From Chlamydiota bacterium (GTDB lineage: Bacteria > Chlamydiota > Chlamydiia > Chlamydiales > Parachlamydiaceae), in contig JABDDC010000002.1 in assembly GCA_013287815.1 (NCBI GenBank), positions 43,328 through 107,327 on the forward strand: 64,000 nt of DNA. The letters run 5' to 3'. The notes below the pieces were generated by a model. The model searched no databases, was not told the origin of the DNA, and saw only the letters and a list, made by a program, of their open reading frames with translations. Shown here piece by piece: positions 48,900 through 58,449 of this stretch (the stretch's first letter is position 1; each line of letters starts with the position of its first letter). Made by a program: the position numbers and the translations under genes.

Positions 48900-50714
48900 C
48901 TATTGTTTAGCGATTGATTGTGCTATTCCTTCAAGTATTTTCGAGAGATTGGTCAGTACGTCTGATGCCGAGGTGTAGAAGGATTGGAATATAAACTCGT
49001 AGTTGGTGACTTGAACCTGTTGCTGGTTATTCAAGTTTTGGGCAGAGCTGACCGCGTTGGTGACGTTAGTCTGGATCGAGCCCGCCTTGAATCCCGCTGC
49101 AGTATCCAGTTGTTTATTCTGGTTATCAATGATGTATTGCGAAATAGCCGTATTTTGCAAGGCAGTAATCGCAGGGGCTGTTAAGCCTGTGGTATTAAGG
49201 TTTACGATGTGCGAGCTAATATCCTTGGCAACCAAATTAATGAAGTAAGCCAAGCTGTTCTGGGTGCTAGCGCTTTGCCCAGTCTGAGTCTGAAGGTTGG
49301 TCAATCCTGTTTTCAGGCTATTATAAGCAGCCAGCAGTGATGAGAACGCATTGCTAGTTGGGGTAGCGGTTGGGAATATCTGTGTGAACTGAGCGCTGGC
49401 CATGATATGATAAACAGAGACGTAGTTTGTGGGGCTGCCTGCAATATATTTATTAATAATTAGAGCCGCCTGAGTTTGGAGAGCTAGGGCGCTTGCATAT
49501 GTGGTTCCACCAGCCTGACTAAGGGAAACAGCACCTGCTATATCGTTGGCATAGGCTGATTTAAATGAAACAGAAACGGTTATTAAGGGCGGATTTGACT
49601 TTAAGCTTAGATAGTCAGATAGTGCTGTTTGTCCAAGAGATGGAGTAAATAAAAATTGTTCCCCCAAAAACTGATCAAAAGAAATACCACCAAGTTCGTT
49701 TGCGGGGTTATTATAAAAATTTTGTAATCCAGCCATAGCATCTTTGTCATTGATGTACGCAGTCCCCAAAAAAGCGTTCGCTTGAGCCGTGAAAGTATTA
49801 GTAGTTACATTTCCTGCTGCGAGTGCTGTAAGTAAGCTGTCTAGAGCGCCCGGATTTATCGGATCGGGGTTGACCTCTGTGTTTGTTGGGGTTATTTGTG
49901 ATAGAATGTAATTATATGAGGCTGGGACAGTTTGGTTAGGCATATTTAGAGCCTCTAAAGCAGCTATCGCGCCTGAAGGGATCTGCGTAAAATTGGAGGC
50001 CAGGCTACTAGTAGTAAAATTGACGCTGTTACTGTTCGTAACGGTGATCTGGTTGAGGATGTTTTGAACGACAGTCAAGTTGTTGACAATGCCCTGTGAG
50101 GTCGAAAGGGCCGCTTCCAGGTTACCTAAATTGGTAGCGATATAATCGTTTCCCTCTTTGACGTATTCCAGTTCTATCATGCTTTGCAGCGAACTGGTAG
50201 CTCCTATAGAGCTTGCGACGGCGTTTTGAACAACCTGCTGGATGCCAAAGCCCGCCAGACTTTGCCATTGCTGTATCAGTGCCACAGGATCACTAGGGGG
50301 ATTAGACTGAGCATTCTGAACGGAAATTCCAACCGCATTCAGGGAAGAAAGGACTTGTCCCAGGCTGCCAGCCATCTGGGCAGTCATGTAATAGGTACTG
50401 CCTGGCAGAAGAGGGTCATTATTGACACCATTTTGAGCCAGCTGGGTCAGATTCGCCATAGCAGAAATCAAATTAGCGTAATCAGTTTGCGTTGGTACGA
50501 TAGTATTGTCAGGTGGGTTGACGCTGTCCGGACGCTTGTTTAAAACCCCCAGAATGGTCTCCATGTCGCTATTGAACTGAGTCGTAAGGATACCCGACGT
50601 ATATTCATACGTAACTAGAGGCACGCTCGGGTTGTTTGGGTTGTATCCTGTGGTGGTGTTGACGTAACCATTGACTACGACGGGGCCTAACCCGTTAATA
50701 TTATAGATTGTCAT
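48900..50714 (-). CDS. Putative T3SS-secreted protein, paralog of 50870-52531
   Basis: Shares LAQNGV, SLQSMIELEYVKEGNDYIATNL, NNLTVVQNILNQITV and the C-terminal NAVSSAQNLNNQQQVQVTNYEFIFQSFYTSA pattern with its neighbour. Confidence 0.6.
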   Translation of the reverse strand: MTIYNINGLGPVVVNGYVNTTTGYNPNNPSVPLVTYEYTSGILTTQFNSDMETILGVLNKRPDSVNPPDNTIVPTQTDYANLISAMANLTQLAQNGVNNDPLLPGSTYYMTAQMAGSLGQVLSSLNAVGISVQNAQSNPPSDPVALIQQWQSLAGFGIQQVVQNAVASSIGATSSLQSMIELEYVKEGNDYIATNLGNLEAALSTSQGIVNNLTVVQNILNQITVTNSNSVNFTTSSLASNFTQIPSGAIAALEALNMPNQTVPASYNYILSQITPTNTEVNPDPINPGALDSLLTALAAGNVTTNTFTAQANAFLGTAYINDKDAMAGLQNFYNNPANELGGISFDQFLGEQFLFTPSLGQTALSDYLSLKSNPPLITVSVSFKSAYANDIAGAVSLSQAGGTTYASALALQTQAALIINKYIAGSPTNYVSVYHIMASAQFTQIFPTATPTSNAFSSLLAAYNSLKTGLTNLQTQTGQSASTQNSLAYFINLVAKDISSHIVNLNTTGLTAPAITALQNTAISQYIIDNQNKQLDTAAGFKAGSIQTNVTNAVSSAQNLNNQQQVQVTNYEFIFQSFYTSASDVLTNLSKILEGIAQSIAKQ

Positions 50715-50869
50715 AGACTATGCTCCTTTATTAAGTCGGCTTTTCTCGAAAGCGAAAGGTAAGGGAACAATCAATCAGATAGTAGGCTTTCAAAAGCAAA
50801 GTCGTTCAACTTTTATGAATAATCCTCTAACTATTATTTTATCTAATTCCAATTTATAAGTCAATATCA

Positions 50870-52531
50870 CTATCCTGAATCAATACCTTGTGCAATTGAT
50901 TCGAATAACTGTTCAAGGGCTGTCAGCATGGCAGCGGAGGTCTTATAGAACTGTTGAAAAATAAAGACATAACGCTTGATATTTTCTTGCTGGGTTTGTT
51001 CCACTGATGAGGCATTGGTCAGGGCATTTGTCACGTTATTTTCGAATGGAACTTGTGAAACGGAGGTTGATAGCGCAGAGAGAGTTTTATTTTGTCCATC
51101 GAGAATATAAGTTTTAACAGACGAAAGGAGCTGTGCTTGCAGAGTCGAGGTTTTTGTGTAATTGACATTTTTAAAGACACTGCTGATATCGAGGGCAACG
51201 GCAAAACAGTTATTAGCTAAAGAACCTGCTACAGTCCTCCCATTTCCCGGGCTTAGCGCTGATAATTGGGCGACTTCTTGCAGTAGGAGGCTCTTAATTT
51301 GAGACAGCTGCAAGGCTGCATTGGAGACATTCAGGATTGCTGTTGAGGGGAATAGCTGTGAGAAGTAAGCGCTCGCCGCTTTTTTATAGGCATTATAGAA
51401 AGTATTGGGGTCGGTAATGGGTCCTGCCTGGTTTAGGGCTGTTTGAGTTATGGATATAGGTGATGTGTTGTGAAAATCTGCTACTGCAGCAGACATCAGC
51501 GCAGGAATTGCTATCGTAGAATCAATAAAGCCACTGACAAGTGAAACAGCATCAGAGCCATAAGCTGCCAATATTTGGCTGTTTGTAGTTGCACTGGTAA
51601 GCACGAGAGGAGTGTGATCAGCATTTTCATTATTTATATCCACTACTACGAAGTAATTCCCTTGGTGGTATAGCGTATTTAATGTTTGGGCGAAAAGATT
51701 TGATGTGCTTTCATTCAATATTTGATTTGCTATGATATTTCCATAACTAGTGTAGGCTGGATTAGTAAAAGATAATATCTGTTGAAATAGGGTTGAATTA
51801 GGCGGATCAGCTGCATTAGTAGGAGGAAAAGTAAACTGCGGCTGGGTGGGCTGGACGGTAATCTGGTTGAGAAAATTCTGCGCGTTGGTTAAGGTATTCA
51901 AAACCTGCTGCGTGACGTTAAGGGCACTTTGCTGATTAAGCAGCTCGGTAGAAATCAGCTGGTTTCCATAACTGACATATTCCAGTTCCAGGGCGCTCTG
52001 CAAAGAACGGGTTGGAAAGGCCTTGACAAGCAAGGTTGAGGCAAGTCCTGTAACAGGGTTAGTGTCGGGCACAGTATACGATGAAGCATTGCTGAAAATG
52101 TTCTGGGCCGCCGTGATAGTTCCCGCAACATCAATGCCGAACTGAGGCAGCGCCTGCCATGTCAGGATCGCATCTTGTTGTTGAGAGGGAGTTAATGGAG
52201 GGGATCCTGCCGGAGGGGGAATACCTGCAATGGCCAGCGTCCTCATCACGTCGTTGAGGCTGGTCACCATCTGCTCGTTTAAATAGCTGGGATATGTAGT
52301 TGTCCCTGTGTTAATAGTAACGCCATTTTGCGCCAAGTTTTTCAGCACACCGATTTGCTGGATGATCGAGTTGTAGCTCTGAGTATATTGGGCTGCAGTG
52401 CTCCCACTGGGTGTCTGAAATGTTGCCGCTAAAGGCGTAACCGCATTATTGAAAGCCGTCAGCAAATCCCAGCTTGTATATTCAGCATAGTTGACATTTG
52501 CAATCCCTAGACCGATAATTTGAGTTTGCAT
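50870..52531 (-). CDS. Putative T3SS-secreted protein, paralog of 48900-50714
   Basis: LAQNGV, SLQSALELEYVSYGNQLISTEL, NTLTNAQNFLNQITV, C-terminal NALTNASSVEQTQQENIKRYVFIFQQFYKTSA. Confidence 0.6.
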   Translation of the reverse strand: MQTQIIGLGIANVNYAEYTSWDLLTAFNNAVTPLAATFQTPSGSTAAQYTQSYNSIIQQIGVLKNLAQNGVTINTGTTTYPSYLNEQMVTSLNDVMRTLAIAGIPPPAGSPPLTPSQQQDAILTWQALPQFGIDVAGTITAAQNIFSNASSYTVPDTNPVTGLASTLLVKAFPTRSLQSALELEYVSYGNQLISTELLNQQSALNVTQQVLNTLTNAQNFLNQITVQPTQPQFTFPPTNAADPPNSTLFQQILSFTNPAYTSYGNIIANQILNESTSNLFAQTLNTLYHQGNYFVVVDINNENADHTPLVLTSATTNSQILAAYGSDAVSLVSGFIDSTIAIPALMSAAVADFHNTSPISITQTALNQAGPITDPNTFYNAYKKAASAYFSQLFPSTAILNVSNAALQLSQIKSLLLQEVAQLSALSPGNGRTVAGSLANNCFAVALDISSVFKNVNYTKTSTLQAQLLSSVKTYILDGQNKTLSALSTSVSQVPFENNVTNALTNASSVEQTQQENIKRYVFIFQQFYKTSAAMLTALEQLFESIAQGIDSG

Positions 52532-52554
52532 AACATCCTTCCTTTTTTATTTCC

Positions 52555-55251
52555 TTAGACGTTAATCTCGAGCGGATTTGACGTTTGGTTTAGTCCATGC
52601 TGCTGTGTAGGTCCTGATTGTGTGACTGTAAGTGCAATTGGATAAGCAGCGGCCATCGAGCTTGTTAAAAATTTATTAAGGTCATAAGGAGCCTGTATAG
52701 TATCCCTAAAATTGGAGGCTACTGCCTCGAAGCTTTGTATATCATTTTCTTTTACAACATTCTTTATGTGCCTTTGGACAGCGCCTACAATCGAGTGAGG
52801 CAATTTGACGTCGGCGATGTCGCTGCTGTCCGGCGTTGGGGTTCCAAAAAGTGTTTTAGCAATGGTTTGAGTGACCTCTTTAGTGTACTCAATGCCCAAA
52901 GATGGAGCCAGCAAGCGGCTGACTTGGGCATGGACTAAATTGGACAGCTCGCTTTGGTTGAGCTGTACCCGCGGTGATTCGGGACCGATATTCAGAGCTA
53001 ATGCGACAGTCTTGGGCGTCAGGAACTGTTCCCCTCTCTGTGCACTCGTATTTGTATCTGTGGTAGGAGTCAGCGGTAATGAAGAGGAGACAATGACAAC
53101 TTCATTGGCTACTTGCTCGGCAATAGAATTCTTGATTCCTTGTTGCCTTAATTCACTCGCAAGCTGCGCCTTGAAGGTGGTAACAGAGGTTGCGTTCTGG
53201 TCCTGATTGTTTTGCTGGATGGCATTTAAAGTCGTTTCGGCAATATTCGTGGCCGTCTGGACCGAGAGGTTGTTATTTGACAAAATCAAACTTGCAGCAA
53301 GAGAATCTTGTAGGAGTTGCTGGTCAGTATTATTTGCATTGATATTGGTAGGGGTGGGGGCCAGCAGCTGGGCACTTAATTCGACCCCTGTTTGAGCTAA
53401 AAATGCTGACTGGGACTGATTGTACCCTTCACTGATAAAGTGCTGGTTGAGATTCGATTGCAACTGTTGCTGAGTAATGTTATTTTGCTGGGCGGCATCG
53501 GTCAGGACTGTTTCGGCAAGGTCCGAAGGAAGCAAGGGCAAAAGGACCTGAGAGGAGAGTTCAGGGAGGCCTAGGTTAACTTCCAGCAATTTGAGCGCTA
53601 CCTCAAGTTGGCTCAGGTTTATAGCAGAGGTAAGCTGCGCTTTTTGTTCGGGAGTCAGGTTTTTCAGTTCCTGGATGCTCTGAATAAATGCATTGACAGC
53701 TGATCCTGAGATGTTTTCATTGCCTGTTGCCGCTAAAGTAGTACCTGCGACAGCGATAGCAAATGTAAGGCCAAAGACAGGGTTCGACGGTGTCAGTGTA
53801 TTGGAATTTGTATTATTATTTAATTCATTGATGGTAGGTGCAATGGCACTGTTGCTGTTAGCGGCTATTTGTCCAATAAGAAAAGTTTGAACACTAGAGA
53901 CAATTTGTTGCAGCCTTGTATCGGAAATATCCAGATTGAAATTGTTAATGACTTGCACAAGATTTGCCTTTCCAAGAATGCCGAGGACATGAGGTTGAGT
54001 CAGTCCAACCGCTGCAGTCATGAATCCGGTTGCTCCTGCCTGCATAGGGGTACGTGCAGGTCTTGCAGCAGTGATGACTGTAGAAGGAAGGATTTTTTGC
54101 GAGATGGGCTTGGTATTGGCAAGTGGATCTGCAACGTTGCTGATGACTTGAGTATTGTTTAGTTGCGACTGCAAGAATTGGAAGTAGGCGACGGTGGAAT
54201 TTAACTGGTTAGTCAACTGGGCGATTTTTGCACCGAAGACAAGGGTAATAATCTCATTTTTTACGCCGGGGGGGAGAGTGGTGCCTGTGCCTCCAACAGG
54301 CTCATAATTAGGTATCGTAGAAACAGTAGAAGGAGCTGTAATGGTAGGAGGAGGGGTTGGGCCAGAGCCGCCTGCCGGCACCGAGACAGGTGTGGTAAGC
54401 ATCGAATAGCCATTAATATCGATGGTACTACCAGAAGTTTGTGTCAGGTTAATATTATTTAACATAAAAAATGCAGACAAACCGTTTGTAGTCACAAAGT
54501 TATTAAAGTCAGTATTGTTATTCGTGACATTGGTGTTATAGCTACTGGTAGCCGTATTGTAATTGCCAATAGAAGTCAGCGCGTTATTGTAAATAGTGAC
54601 AGCTATATTATAGACACTAAGGGCATTGTTAAATGCGGTTACCGTGCTTTGGGGGGCATTGCTAGCGAGGCTGTACGAACCGTCCGGATTAGTCGTCACG
54701 CCCGGAAGGGCGGAAACAGCGCTGGAGAAGGTGTTATAGGCCGTGTTAACGTTTCCGAAAGCGCCTGAATTAATGGTACTATTGACGCTAGTGATCTGAG
54801 ACTGTTGAGCGCCGGTTTGACTGGCAGCATTATTTACTTCATTCTGTATTGATGTAGTCGATGTCTGTGCTTGATTATTGTCACTGGCTATCTCGTTATT
54901 CAATGCGGTTATTTGCTGGCCGATTAAAATGGCTTCTTGGGCGGCAGCAAGGCTCAAGTTTTGCTGTTGCCTTTGTTGCGCCGTGATGGTGGCATTTATA
55001 GTCTGGCCAAAATAAAGTGTCGCTTGTGACATAGTGCTAAAGGCTAAAGCCGAATTATTAAGCTTTACGTTAGGTAATACTGGATTGGCAGAAGTGCCTA
55101 ATGGAAATTGCTCATCTAATTGCTGGACAGATTCTGTTGATTCCAACTGAGCAGCAAGCTGCGGATTATACTTTTTTAAGGCCTGAAAGTTTGGGTCATT
55201 CAGATAGGTTGGCCCAAGATCAGTGTTGGTAGGTGTGATAGGATCGCTCAT
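52555..55251 (-). CDS. Large N/Q/T-rich putative T3SS-secreted protein
   Basis: 898 aa, no signal peptide, N-terminal coiled coil (TAQQRQQQNLSLAAAQEAILIGQQITALNNEIASDNNQ). Confidence 0.5.
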   Translation of the reverse strand: MSDPITPTNTDLGPTYLNDPNFQALKKYNPQLAAQLESTESVQQLDEQFPLGTSANPVLPNVKLNNSALAFSTMSQATLYFGQTINATITAQQRQQQNLSLAAAQEAILIGQQITALNNEIASDNNQAQTSTTSIQNEVNNAASQTGAQQSQITSVNSTINSGAFGNVNTAYNTFSSAVSALPGVTTNPDGSYSLASNAPQSTVTAFNNALSVYNIAVTIYNNALTSIGNYNTATSSYNTNVTNNNTDFNNFVTTNGLSAFFMLNNINLTQTSGSTIDINGYSMLTTPVSVPAGGSGPTPPPTITAPSTVSTIPNYEPVGGTGTTLPPGVKNEIITLVFGAKIAQLTNQLNSTVAYFQFLQSQLNNTQVISNVADPLANTKPISQKILPSTVITAARPARTPMQAGATGFMTAAVGLTQPHVLGILGKANLVQVINNFNLDISDTRLQQIVSSVQTFLIGQIAANSNSAIAPTINELNNNTNSNTLTPSNPVFGLTFAIAVAGTTLAATGNENISGSAVNAFIQSIQELKNLTPEQKAQLTSAINLSQLEVALKLLEVNLGLPELSSQVLLPLLPSDLAETVLTDAAQQNNITQQQLQSNLNQHFISEGYNQSQSAFLAQTGVELSAQLLAPTPTNINANNTDQQLLQDSLAASLILSNNNLSVQTATNIAETTLNAIQQNNQDQNATSVTTFKAQLASELRQQGIKNSIAEQVANEVVIVSSSLPLTPTTDTNTSAQRGEQFLTPKTVALALNIGPESPRVQLNQSELSNLVHAQVSRLLAPSLGIEYTKEVTQTIAKTLFGTPTPDSSDIADVKLPHSIVGAVQRHIKNVVKENDIQSFEAVASNFRDTIQAPYDLNKFLTSSMAAAYPIALTVTQSGPTQQHGLNQTSNPLEINV

Positions 55252-55397
55252 AGATCAACTCCTTATAGGAGGACTATTTTGATATTAGTATCATGTTGAT
55301 TCTGTAATTTACTATCAGTCAATATGATTAACTTGAACCATAAAAATAATATATGGCTCCATTCCCACAATTTTATTGTACCACATAATTAATTTAA

Positions 55398-55440
55398 ATG
55401 CAAACGGTAATGCAAACGGTAATGGAAACGGTAATGGAAT
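55398..55440. repeat. 12-bp microsatellite-like repeat
   Basis: ATGCAAACGGTA ATGCAAACGGTA ATGGAAACGGTA ATGGAA. Confidence 0.85.
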
Positions 55441-55465
55441 CAGGGGACGGGAGAAAGTGCCCCTT

Positions 55466-55665
55466 AGAGCGGAGAGGATGATTAGGATATTTAGGATAGG
55501 CAAGATATTAGAGCGGAGAGGATGGTTAGGATATTTAGGATAGGCAAGATATTAGAGCGGAGAGGATGGTTAGGATATTTAGGATAGGCAAGATATTAGA
55601 GCGGAGAGGATGGTTAGGATATTTAGGATAGGCAAGATATTAGAGCGGAGAGGATGGTTAGGGAT
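55466..55665. repeat. 44-bp tandem repeat, about 4.5 copies
   Basis: AGAGCGGAGAGGATGGTTAGGATATTTAGGATAGGCAAGATATT starting at 55466, 55510, 55554, 55598 and 55642. Confidence 0.95.
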
Positions 55666-55680
55666 AGGATAATTAAAATT

Positions 55681-55878
55681 ACTGATCCAAAAAACCGGTC
55701 AGTATTTCCTACCGATGAGTCAATATTCAAACTATTATTCCTTCTGTTACCGGTTTGTCTGACAAGTGGACAATGCCGATACAAGGATGGAAAAGTGCCC
55801 TATCACAATTCTTAATTCTGTACGGTGACAAAATGAGATGGAGGACTAAATGAGTTTACACAGTTATTTTATACTTTC
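55681..55878 (+). mobile_element. IS256-family (mutator-type) transposase C-terminal remnant plus right end
   Basis: TDPKNRSVFPTDESIFKLLFLLL, then after a frameshift DKWTMPIQGWKSALSQFLILYGDKMRW, stop at 55851, and GAGTTTACACAG end-like sequence. Confidence 0.75.
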
Positions 55879-55912
55879 AGGATAATTAAAATTGTGGGGT
55901 CTGTAAAGAATC

Positions 55913-56025
55913 CTAAATATCCTATCCTCTCTAATATCTTAACTATCTTGAATATCCAAACCATCTTGTCCGCTCTAATATCTTGTTTATCCTAAATATC
56001 CTAACCATCCTGTCCGCTCTAAGGA
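55913..56025. repeat. Inverted, diverged copies of the 44-bp repeat
   Basis: CTAATATCTTGTTTATCCTAAATATCCTAACCATCCTGTCCGCTCTAA is nearly the reverse complement of the 44-bp unit. Confidence 0.85.
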
Positions 56026-56139
56026 CGCACTTTAAACACTCCTCCAGGGTAGAAACCCGTCTCTTGTCTCTTGTCTTTTGTCTTTTGTCTCCCCAATCCC
56101 TCTCTTCCATAAATATTTCCTTTCTATTATACTCATCCC

Positions 56140-57369
56140 ATGAATTATCAAAGACATACGCAAGCCATTTTTATAGGGAGCACCCTCCTGACCAGTCCAT
56201 TGGGAGCGATGTTTAGCCTTTTGGCCTTTATTTTTGTGAAGGATCTCCATGCCACTCCTTTGCAGATCGCTTTATTAGTCAGCGCCAGACCCATCGTAGC
56301 CCTCTTCTCCTTCTATGGTAATGTCATTATTAAAGGTCAGCCGGGTCGTTTAAAATCATTTATTATGGGATCTAGTATCCTGGGGGTTATCCCCTGTTTC
56401 CTGTTTCCTTTTGTCAATAACGTCTGGTTTTTTATTGCCGCCACTGCCTTTTTTATGGCCTCGACCCGGGCTGTCATCCCCGCCTGGTCGGAAATCTTTA
56501 AGATTAACCTATTGGAAAATGAGCGGGGAAAAATCTATTCCCGCGGCTCTTCGGCCTGTTATTTAGTCGATATCTTCATCCCACTTCTTTTTTCACCCAT
56601 CATCGACAGCTACCCCCATAGCTGGAAATGGATTTTCTTTTTCCTTGCGACATTGCAGTGCACCCATCTTGCCCTCCTTTCTTTAATCAAGATTAAGAGC
56701 TATACCGATTCCCAGGACCCTCACCAGCCCTATCAATTGACTTCAATTAAATCTATTGTGCTGGGACCCTGGAAAAACTGTTGGCAATTGATGAGGCTGC
56801 GCCCAGACTTCCGCAAATATCAGATTGTCTTTATGCTAGGAGGTGCAGGACTGATGTTCATGCAGCCGGTGCTTCCGATCTTCTTTGAGGAGACTTTAAA
56901 GCTATCCTACACAGAGCTATCAGGTGCTTTTTTCTTTTGCAAAGGGGTGAGCTTTATTCTTTTTTCACCTGTCTGGGCTTACTGGCTGCACCGCATCCCC
57001 ATCCATATCTTTAATTTCTTTGTCACTTTCTTTGCCGGATTATTCGGGTTGATGATTTTAGGCGCCTCGATCAATCTTTATTGGACCTATGCCGCCTATG
57101 TTGTCTACGGTGTCATGCAGGCAGGTAGTTCGCTGAGCTGGCATCTTGCCGGACCAATCTTTTCTAAAGATAAGGACAGCACCTTATTTTCAGGAGTCAA
57201 TGTGGCGATGGTTGGACTGCGTGGCTGCATTGCTCCATTTATGGGCGAAATACTCTTCCTTAGCACCAATTCCTCCACTGTCTTTTTCTTCAGCAGCCTT
57301 CTCTGCTTTTCTGCAGCTGCTTATTCATTGATGTCGGAAAGGAGTAAAACATGTCCCGCGGCGTTTTAG
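56140..57369 (+). CDS. MFS transporter
   Basis: About 12 TM segments, 409 aa. Confidence 0.85.
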   Translation: MNYQRHTQAIFIGSTLLTSPLGAMFSLLAFIFVKDLHATPLQIALLVSARPIVALFSFYGNVIIKGQPGRLKSFIMGSSILGVIPCFLFPFVNNVWFFIAATAFFMASTRAVIPAWSEIFKINLLENERGKIYSRGSSACYLVDIFIPLLFSPIIDSYPHSWKWIFFFLATLQCTHLALLSLIKIKSYTDSQDPHQPYQLTSIKSIVLGPWKNCWQLMRLRPDFRKYQIVFMLGGAGLMFMQPVLPIFFEETLKLSYTELSGAFFFCKGVSFILFSPVWAYWLHRIPIHIFNFFVTFFAGLFGLMILGASINLYWTYAAYVVYGVMQAGSSLSWHLAGPIFSKDKDSTLFSGVNVAMVGLRGCIAPFMGEILFLSTNSSTVFFFSSLLCFSAAAYSLMSERSKTCPAAF

Positions 57370-57620
57370 TAGCATCCGATCAAACACTAGAATGGATGCT
57401 GCCATGGTGGTGGCGCCATTATAAGAAACACAACAATTTTCCGGGTGATACCGATATCCTTTCATATATGCTGTTTAAGGAACAATTCCAAATTAACTCT
57501 CTTCCTGAAATCTATAATTGGCGCATGGCTAAAGGTGAAAATCCCAATGCCGTTATCATTCATTGGGTAGCCGATTGGGGAAAAGACCACATCAGGCAAA
57601 ACATAAAAAATGAAGGATAA
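57351..57620 (+). pseudogene. Short ORF resembling joined N- and C-terminal pieces of a glycosyltransferase-like protein
   Basis: N-part VLVASDQTLEWMLPWWWRHYKKHNNFP; C-part GDTDILSYMLFKEQFQINSLPEIYNWRM...VIIHWVADWGKDHIR; only 89 aa. Confidence 0.45.
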
Positions 57621-57622
57621 AA

Positions 57623-58204
57623 ATGGGAACAGGCATATTATCTGACTCGGAACTCGCCCTTGCAGTCAATGAAGTCAAATCTGTTCCCGGTGACTTTGCT
57701 GAAATTGGCGTTTTCCGGGGAGCCTCCTTAAGGCGTTTTGCCGGTCATGCAGCAATCCAACATCGAATTGTTCATGGCTTCGATTCATTTACAGGGATGA
57801 ATGACCCCGGTGAATATGATGGCACATCTTATCCGAAAGGAAAATTTGATGTCGGTGGTCTGGAAGGTTTTCTTAAAAACTACTTCCAGGATGTTCCAAA
57901 GGCATCCTATCGTTTATGGCAGGGTTTTGTGCCTGACAGTTTTACACAATTTCCGGAAGACATACGATTTTCCCTTATCTATGTCGATCTCGATCACTAC
58001 TACCCCACTGTCCTGGCCATACAATGGGCATGGCAGCGCCTCAATAACGGAGGCATTTTAATCCTTAATGATTTTACATCAGACACTTCTCAATTGGCCT
58101 CCAAAGCCATCGATGAATTTCTCACATCCCTTGAAAACTCACCAGGTCATGCCGACATCCGCCTCAACGACAACGACCTGGTCATGGTTAGGAAAAAAGG
58201 ATGA
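57623..58204 (+). CDS. TylF/macrocin-type O-methyltransferase
   Basis: GDFAEIGVFRGASLRRFA, VHGFDSFTGM, FSLIYVDLDHYYPTVLAIQWAWQRLNNGGILILNDF. Confidence 0.85.
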   Translation: MGTGILSDSELALAVNEVKSVPGDFAEIGVFRGASLRRFAGHAAIQHRIVHGFDSFTGMNDPGEYDGTSYPKGKFDVGGLEGFLKNYFQDVPKASYRLWQGFVPDSFTQFPEDIRFSLIYVDLDHYYPTVLAIQWAWQRLNNGGILILNDFTSDTSQLASKAIDEFLTSLENSPGHADIRLNDNDLVMVRKKG

Positions 58205-58449
58205 AGGATGAAAAGTTGTCCGGAGCGCGGAGCGGTGCTTGGCGAAGCCCCTGGAGTGCGGCGCTCTGCGCCGCCTTTTGGCGTGGTTGTGGTGCTCACT
58301 TGCTATTAACAATGAGCGAATGGCATTAGTGTCGTTATTAATTTAAGAATGGTGCTCAAGATTATGTCAGAAGGCGGTGCAGAGCACGCGCACTCCAAGG
58401 GCTTCGCCAAGCACCGCTCCGCGCTCCGGACAACTCTCATCCTTCATCC
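58200..58449. repeat. Dispersed palindromic repeat, family B variant
   Basis: GGATGAAGGATGAAAAGTTGTCCGGAGCGCGGAGCGGTGCTTGGCGAAGCCCCTGGAGTGCGG is inverted at the right side. Confidence 0.9.

Noticed and set aside
55315-55503. ORF ILNILIILSALRG...LPFPLPFALPFAFKL
   Set aside because: Encoded by the 44-bp repeat and the 12-bp microsatellite; no independent support.
55466-55665. Possible CRISPR array
   Set aside because: The 44-bp units are directly abutting with no unique spacers, and there are no cas genes.
57351-57620. Independent small functional gene overlapping the MFS 3' end
   Set aside because: Possible, but sequence resembles joined termini of a longer protein; recorded as a low-confidence pseudogene.
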